A stretch of DNA of 8,942 nucleotides from an uncultured Erysipelotrichaceae bacterium. GTDB taxonomy: Bacteria > Bacillota_I > Bacilli_A > RFN20 > CAG-826. The notes beneath the pieces were generated by a model. The model was given only the letters and a program-made list of their open reading frames with translations. It had not been told where the DNA came from and searched no databases. The position numbers were made by a program, and so were the translations under genes. Location: positions 1 to 8,942 of the forward strand of contig CAMYZF010000044.1 of assembly GCA_947303755.1 (NCBI GenBank), written 5' to 3'. Positions 4,983 through 8,942 of the stretch are shown here, piece by piece (the first letter of the stretch is position 1; the number at the start of each line of letters is the position of its first letter).

Positions 4983-5402
4983 ATGCCAACTATTAATCAA
5001 TTAGTTAAAAATGGTCGTTCTCGCGCTACAAAGAAATCCAAATCACCAGCTCTTGGTAAAAGATGGAATTCTCTAAAATCACGCGAAACAGATCAACCAT
5101 CCGCCCAAAAAAGAGGTGTTTGCACTCGTGTTGGTACTATGACACCAAAGAAACCAAACTCCGCTTTAAGAAAATATGCTCGTGTACGCTTATCCAATGG
5201 ATATGAAGTCACAGCCTACATCGGTGGTGAAGGACATAACCTTCAAGAGCACTCAACCGTCATCATTCGTGGTGGACGTGTTAAAGACCTTCCAGGTGTC
5301 CGTTATCACATTGTCAGAGGCACAATTGACTGCGCAGGTATTGAAGCAAGACGTCAAGGACGTTCCTTGTATGGTACCAAGAAGCCAAAAGCTGCCAACT
5401 AG
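4983..5402 (+). CDS. rpsL: 30S ribosomal protein S12
   Basis: 139 residues, full length for the Gram-positive form. S12 lies at the decoding centre of the small subunit and helps to check codon-anticodon pairing. The insertion KSKSPALGKRWNSLKSRE (about 18-35) is typical of Firmicutes S12. The conserved TPKKPNSALRK (54-64) carries K56 and K57, and GGRVKDLPGVRYH (97-109) carries K101; these are positions where changes give streptomycin resistance in relatives, and here they are the usual wild-type residues. D102 is the site of beta-methylthiolation in many bacteria. The start is set by AAGGAGG at 4969-4975, seven bases upstream. First gene of the str operon; rpsG follows after 23 bases. Confidence 0.98.
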   Translation: MPTINQLVKNGRSRATKKSKSPALGKRWNSLKSRETDQPSAQKRGVCTRVGTMTPKKPNSALRKYARVRLSNGYEVTAYIGGEGHNLQEHSTVIIRGGRVKDLPGVRYHIVRGTIDCAGIEARRQGRSLYGTKKPKAAN

Positions 5403-5425
5403 TTATTTAGAAAGGAGAAAAGAAA

Positions 5426-5896
5426 ATGCCACGTAAAGGTAAAATTGCAAAACGCGAAGTGTTACCAGATCCAATATACAATTCCAAATTGGTAACTGCA
5501 TTAATCAACCGTATTATGGTCGATGGCAAAAGAGGCACTGCTCAAACCATTCTTTATAACGCTTTCAAGAAGATTGAAGACAAGACTGGTAAACCAGCAA
5601 TGGATGTCTTTGCTACCGCTATTAATAACATCATGCCAGCCGTCGAATTAAAAGTTCGTCGTATTGGCGCAGCCAACTATCAAGTCCCAGTGGAAGTTTC
5701 TGCTGAAAGAAAAGTTACACTTGGTCTTCGTTGGTTAGTTACCTATGCTAGACTCCGCAACGAAAAATCAATGGAAGATAAATTAGCCAATGAAATCGTT
5801 GACGCAGCTAACGGCACAGGTGCTTCTATTAAGAAAAAAGAGGATACCCACAAGATGGCAGAAGCCAACAAGGCTTATGCTCATTACCGTTGGTAA
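5426..5896 (+). CDS. rpsG: 30S ribosomal protein S7
   Basis: 156 residues, the normal bacterial length. S7 binds the 3' major domain of 16S rRNA, starts assembly of the 30S head and lies near the E site. Recognised from MPRKGKIAKREVLPDPIYNS at the N-terminus, NRIMVDGKRGTAQ (28-40), the beta-hairpin region RRIGAANYQVPVEV (78-91) and the C-terminal THKMAEANKAYAHYRW. The hairpin motif more often reads RRVGGATYQVPVEV, so the GAAN variant is a minor change. AAAGGAG at 5411-5417 lies eight bases before ATG. It sits between rpsL and fusA, with only nine bases before fusA. S7 is the autoregulator of this operon in E. coli; that has not been shown here. Confidence 0.98.
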   Translation: MPRKGKIAKREVLPDPIYNSKLVTALINRIMVDGKRGTAQTILYNAFKKIEDKTGKPAMDVFATAINNIMPAVELKVRRIGAANYQVPVEVSAERKVTLGLRWLVTYARLRNEKSMEDKLANEIVDAANGTGASIKKKEDTHKMAEANKAYAHYRW

Positions 5897-5905
5897 TATA
5901 CGATT

Positions 5906-7984
5906 ATGGCACGTGAATTTGATTTACAACATACACGTAATATCGGTATCATGGCCCACATCGATGCCGGTAAAACTACCACAACTGAACGTATCCTTTA
6001 TTTCACTGGAAAAATCCACAAAATTGGTGAGGTTCACGAAGGTGCCGCAACAATGGACTGGATGGTCCAAGAACAAGAAAGAGGTATTACCATTACCTCA
6101 GCCGCTACCACAGCAATGTGGAAGGGCAATCGTATCAACATCATCGACACTCCGGGACACGTCGACTTCACAGCTGAAGTTGAACGTTCACTTCGTGTCT
6201 TAGATGGTGCTGTTACAGTTCTCGATGGTAAAAATGGTGTCGAACCACAAACTGAAACTGTTTGGAGACAAGGCACTAAATATGGCGTTCCACGTATCGT
6301 CTTCGTCAATAAGCTCGACGCGATTGGTGCAGACTTTGAAATGTGTGTCGCCTCACTCCATGAACGTTTAGCTGCTAATGCTGAAGCCGTTCAATATCCA
6401 ATCGGTCTTGAATCACAATTTACAGGCGTCATCGATTTAATCGAAAGAAAAGCCTGGATGTATTCATCCGATAAAAACGAAGCTCCAACCGAAGCTCCAA
6501 TCCCAGAAGATTATGCTTCAGTCGTTGAAGAACGTCGTCAAAAATTATTAGAGGCTCTTGCAGCCTTTGATGATGATCTTATGATGCTCGTCTTAGAGGG
6601 CGAAGAAGTCCCAGTCGAGATGATTAAGTCCGCTATCCGTAAAGCCGTTTTAACTGGTGAATTCTTCCCAGTCTTCTGCGGTTCTGCGTATAAAAACAAA
6701 GGTATTCAATTACTCCTAGATGGCGTTGTTGATTACCTCCCAAGCCCACTTGATATTCCAGTCGCCAAAGGCGAAGACTTAAACGGAAATCCAGTTGAAT
6801 GCCCAGCAAGCGATGATCAACCTCTCGCTGCCTTAGCATTTAAGATCGCTACCGACCCATTCATTGGTCGATTAGCTTATGTCCGTGTCTATAGTGGTGT
6901 TCTCACTGCCGGTTCTTATGTCCTTAACTCCACAAAGGATGGTAAGGAAAGAATTGCTCGTGTCGTCTTAATGCACTCCAACCATAGACAAGAAGTCGAA
7001 GCATTACACGCTGGTGACATCGGTGCGGTCGTTGGTTTAAAAGATACAACCACAGGTGATACTCTCTGCGATGAAAAACATCCTGTCATTCTTGAGAAGA
7101 TGGAATTCCCAGAGCCAGTTATCGAAGAAGCGGTTGAACCAAAATCCAAAGCCGACCAAGAAAAGATGGGTATTGCTTTAGCAAAATTAGCCGAAGAAGA
7201 CCCAACATTCAGAGTTCACACCAATGTTGAAACTGGTCAAACCATTATCGCTGGTGTCGGTGAACTTCACTTAGACATCATCGTTGACCGTTTGAAACGT
7301 GAATTCAATGTTCAAGTCAATGTCGGCGCGCCACAGGTTGGCTACCGTGAAACCATTCGCGTTCCTGCTGAATGTGAAGGTAAATATATCAAACAAAGCG
7401 GTGGTCGTGGTCAATATGGTCACGTTTGGATTCGCTTCGAACCTAATCCAGGTAAAGGCTTCGAATTCGTCGATGCCGTTGTTGGTGGATCTGTTCCAAG
7501 AGAATACATTCGTCCAACTCAAGATGGTTTAGTTGATGCTCTTAATAGAGGTTTAGTCGCTGGTTATCCAGTCATCGACATCAAAGCCACCTTATTCGAT
7601 GGTTCTAGCCATGATGTTGACTCTTCTGAAGCTGCTTATAAGATCGCGGCCTCTATGGCCCTTAAAGAAGCTGCTAAGAAATGTAATCCAGTCATCTTAG
7701 AGCCAATTATGAAAATCGAAGTTACTGTTCCTGAACAGTACTACGGTGATGTTATCGGCGACATTTCCCGTCGTCGTGGTAATATGACAGGCGAAACCCA
7801 ACGTGGTAACGCTAAAATCGTTGAAGCCGAAGTTCCATTAGCAGAAATGTTTGGCTACGTTACAGATTTACGTTCATTTACCCAAGGTCGCGGTAACTAC
7901 ACAATGCAGTTCTCCCATTATGGAGAATGTCCAAGATTCGTCCAAGATGAAATTATCAAAAAATCTGGAGTCTCGAATCGCTAA
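5906..7984 (+). CDS. fusA: Translation elongation factor G
   Basis: 692 residues, standard length. EF-G is the GTPase that drives movement of tRNAs and mRNA on the ribosome and, with ribosome recycling factor, splits spent ribosomes. G1 AHIDAGKTT (17-25), G2 RGITIT (59-64), G3 DTPGH (81-85) and G4 NKLD (135-138) are intact. Domain II begins near LAFKIATDPFIGRLAYVRVYSG, domain IV contains GGRGQYGHVWIRFEPNPGKG and the tip motif FDGSSHDVDSSEAAYKIAAS (about 562-581), and domain V ends with RGNYTMQFSHYGECP. No second tet(M)-like signature is present; it is the housekeeping copy. No Shine-Dalgarno sequence is visible in the nine-base gap after rpsG or just before it, so translation is probably coupled to rpsG. 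Confidence 0.98.
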   Translation: MAREFDLQHTRNIGIMAHIDAGKTTTTERILYFTGKIHKIGEVHEGAATMDWMVQEQERGITITSAATTAMWKGNRINIIDTPGHVDFTAEVERSLRVLDGAVTVLDGKNGVEPQTETVWRQGTKYGVPRIVFVNKLDAIGADFEMCVASLHERLAANAEAVQYPIGLESQFTGVIDLIERKAWMYSSDKNEAPTEAPIPEDYASVVEERRQKLLEALAAFDDDLMMLVLEGEEVPVEMIKSAIRKAVLTGEFFPVFCGSAYKNKGIQLLLDGVVDYLPSPLDIPVAKGEDLNGNPVECPASDDQPLAALAFKIATDPFIGRLAYVRVYSGVLTAGSYVLNSTKDGKERIARVVLMHSNHRQEVEALHAGDIGAVVGLKDTTTGDTLCDEKHPVILEKMEFPEPVIEEAVEPKSKADQEKMGIALAKLAEEDPTFRVHTNVETGQTIIAGVGELHLDIIVDRLKREFNVQVNVGAPQVGYRETIRVPAECEGKYIKQSGGRGQYGHVWIRFEPNPGKGFEFVDAVVGGSVPREYIRPTQDGLVDALNRGLVAGYPVIDIKATLFDGSSHDVDSSEAAYKIAASMALKEAAKKCNPVILEPIMKIEVTVPEQYYGDVIGDISRRRGNMTGETQRGNAKIVEAEVPLAEMFGYVTDLRSFTQGRGNYTMQFSHYGECPRFVQDEIIKKSGVSNR

Positions 7985-8003
7985 TCTTAGTTAACACATT
8001 GTG

Positions 8004-8032
8004 TTGATTAAAATTGAAACTTGCTATATTAT
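8004..8032 (+). promoter_or_regulatory. Promoter of tuf
   Basis: TTGATT at 8004-8009, a 17-base spacer, then TATTAT at 8027-8032; the overlapping TATATT at 8025-8030 is preceded by TG at 8022-8023. The start would be near 8039, giving a leader of about 41 bases. No terminator separates fusA from tuf, so read-through from the str operon can add to this. Confidence 0.7.
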
Positions 8033-8039
8033 GATTTCG

Positions 8040-8079
8040 TTGAATTTTACGAAAATCTAACCTTAAGGAGGAAATTCAA
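8040..8079 (+). promoter_or_regulatory. Inverted repeat spanning the tuf leader with the RBS in its loop
   Basis: TTGAATTT 8040-8047 is perfectly complementary to AAATTCAA 8072-8079, and the second arm touches the ATG at 8080. The loop (8048-8071) displays AAGGAGG at 8065-8071. The arms coincide with almost the whole predicted 5' UTR. It may set or regulate EF-Tu translation; the stem is AT-rich and not strong. Confidence 0.4.
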
Positions 8080-8942
8080 ATGGCAAAAGCAAAGTTTGAT
8101 AGAAGCAAACCACACTTAAACGTTGGTACCATTGGACACGTTGACCATGGTAAAACAACTTTAACTGCTGCTATCACCAAAGTCCTTTCTGCGAAAGGCG
8201 GAGCAGTGGCCAAAGCATACGATGAAATCGATGCCGCTCCAGAAGAAAAGGCCCGTGGTATTACAATCAATACTGCTCACATCGAATACGAAACAGCCAA
8301 ACGTCACTATGCTCACGTTGACTGCCCGGGACACGCTGACTATGTTAAAAACATGATTACCGGTGCTGCTCAAATGGATGGTGCAATTCTTGTTGTTGCT
8401 GCTACCGATGGTGTTATGCCACAAACTCGTGAACACATTCTTCTTGCTCGTCAAGTCGGTGTTCCATACATTGTTGTTTTCTTAAACAAATGTGACTTAG
8501 TTGATGATCCAGAACTCATCGACATCGTTGAAATGGAAGTTCGTGAACTTCTCTCATCCTATGGATTCCCAGGAGACGACGTCCCAGTAATCCGTGGTTC
8601 TGCTAAAGTCGCCCTTGATGGTGGCGATACAAAATGTATCGAAGAACTCATGGATGCAGTTGATTCCTACATCCCACTTCCACAACATGACAAGGAAAAA
8701 CCATTCCTTCTTCCAATCGAAGACGTCCTCACCATTACTGGTCGTGGTACCGTCGTCACTGGTAGAGTTGAACGTGGTGTCATCCATGTCAACGACGAAG
8801 TCGAAATCGTTGGTATTAAAGATACTCAAAAATCAGTTGTTACTGGTCTTGAAATGTTCCGTAAAGTCCTTGACTACGCTGAACCAGGTGATAACGTTGG
8901 TGTTCTTCTCCGTGGTATCAACCGTGATCAAGTCGTCCGTGG
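8080..8942 (+). CDS. tuf: Translation elongation factor Tu, N-terminal 287 residues (3' truncated by window)
   Basis: EF-Tu carries aminoacyl-tRNA to the ribosomal A site as a GTP complex. The frame is open to the window end, covering 287 codons of a protein usually near 395. Start ATG 8080 with AAGGAGG at 8065-8071; the N-terminus MAKAKFDRSKPHLNVGTIGH is typical. GTPase motifs: G1 GHVDHGKT (19-26), switch I RGITIN (59-64), G3 DCPGH (81-85) and G4 NKCD (136-139). Domain II begins near FLLPIEDVLTITGRGTVVTG and continues to EPGDNVGVLLRGI at the end. It follows fusA by 95 bases and has its own promoter, the common fusA-tuf order. No unusual residues were seen at the GTP site. Confidence 0.98.
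   Translation, partial: MAKAKFDRSKPHLNVGTIGHVDHGKTTLTAAITKVLSAKGGAVAKAYDEIDAAPEEKARGITINTAHIEYETAKRHYAHVDCPGHADYVKNMITGAAQMDGAILVVAATDGVMPQTREHILLARQVGVPYIVVFLNKCDLVDDPELIDIVEMEVRELLSSYGFPGDDVPVIRGSAKVALDGGDTKCIEELMDAVDSYIPLPQHDKEKPFLLPIEDVLTITGRGTVVTGRVERGVIHVNDEVEIVGIKDTQKSVVTGLEMFRKVLDYAEPGDNVGVLLRGINRDQVVR

Noticed and set aside
7993..8005. AACAC-ATT-GTGTT hairpin as a terminator after fusA
   Set aside because: The stem is five weak pairs and no T run follows; its right arm overlaps the tuf -35 region.
8033..8057. GATTTCGT/ACGAAAATC hairpin in the tuf leader
   Set aside because: It needs a bulge and its 5' arm lies upstream of the predicted transcript start.

Overview
This window is low-GC bacterial DNA from a Gram-positive, Bacilli- or Mollicutes-like lineage. 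The RpoC trigger loop has no large SI3-type insertion, S12 carries the Gram-positive insertion near its N-terminus, and the EF-Tu and EF-G sequences are of the same type. UGA is used as a stop (it ends two genes) and UGG encodes Trp, so this is the standard bacterial code. That argues against Mycoplasma or Spiroplasma and fits Acholeplasma/Izemoplasma/RF39-like or Erysipelotrichia-like bacteria. The exact taxon cannot be fixed from the sequence alone.

Layout: (1) 2-931, the 3' end of rpoC, closed by a strong intrinsic terminator. (2) About 974-1330, a promoter-like sequence, about 300 nt of highly structured, apparently non-coding sequence, and a terminator-like stem with a U7 tract. (3) 1375-2643, a YhcG/DUF1016-type PD-(D/E)XK nuclease followed by a small RelB-like ribbon-helix-helix protein, closed by a terminator. 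(4) 2732-3376, an unrecognised six-helix membrane protein with its own terminator. (5) 3510-4808, a RhuM-like protein with two DNA-binding-type repeats and a C-terminal HKD/phospholipase-D-like domain. (6) 4851-8942, the str operon (rpsL, rpsG, fusA) with its own promoter and a structured leader, then tuf from a separate promoter; tuf runs off the window.

In many Firmicutes rpoC is followed almost directly by rpsL (often with one small L7Ae-family gene between). Here about 3.9 kb of accessory DNA lies in that junction, bounded by the rpoC terminator and the rpsL promoter. Its genes resemble defence, toxin-antitoxin or phage-related families, not translation genes.

The most interesting part is the unit at 1000-2680: promoter, structured RNA, terminator, nuclease gene, RHH gene, terminator. 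The nuclease gene has no convincing promoter of its own, and the junction holds several mutually exclusive pairings, one of which covers the nuclease ribosome-binding site. The RNA could be a free ncRNA, a regulatory leader, or an RNA partner of the nuclease. I did not recognise its family, and all pairings were found by eye, without a folding program or covariance search.
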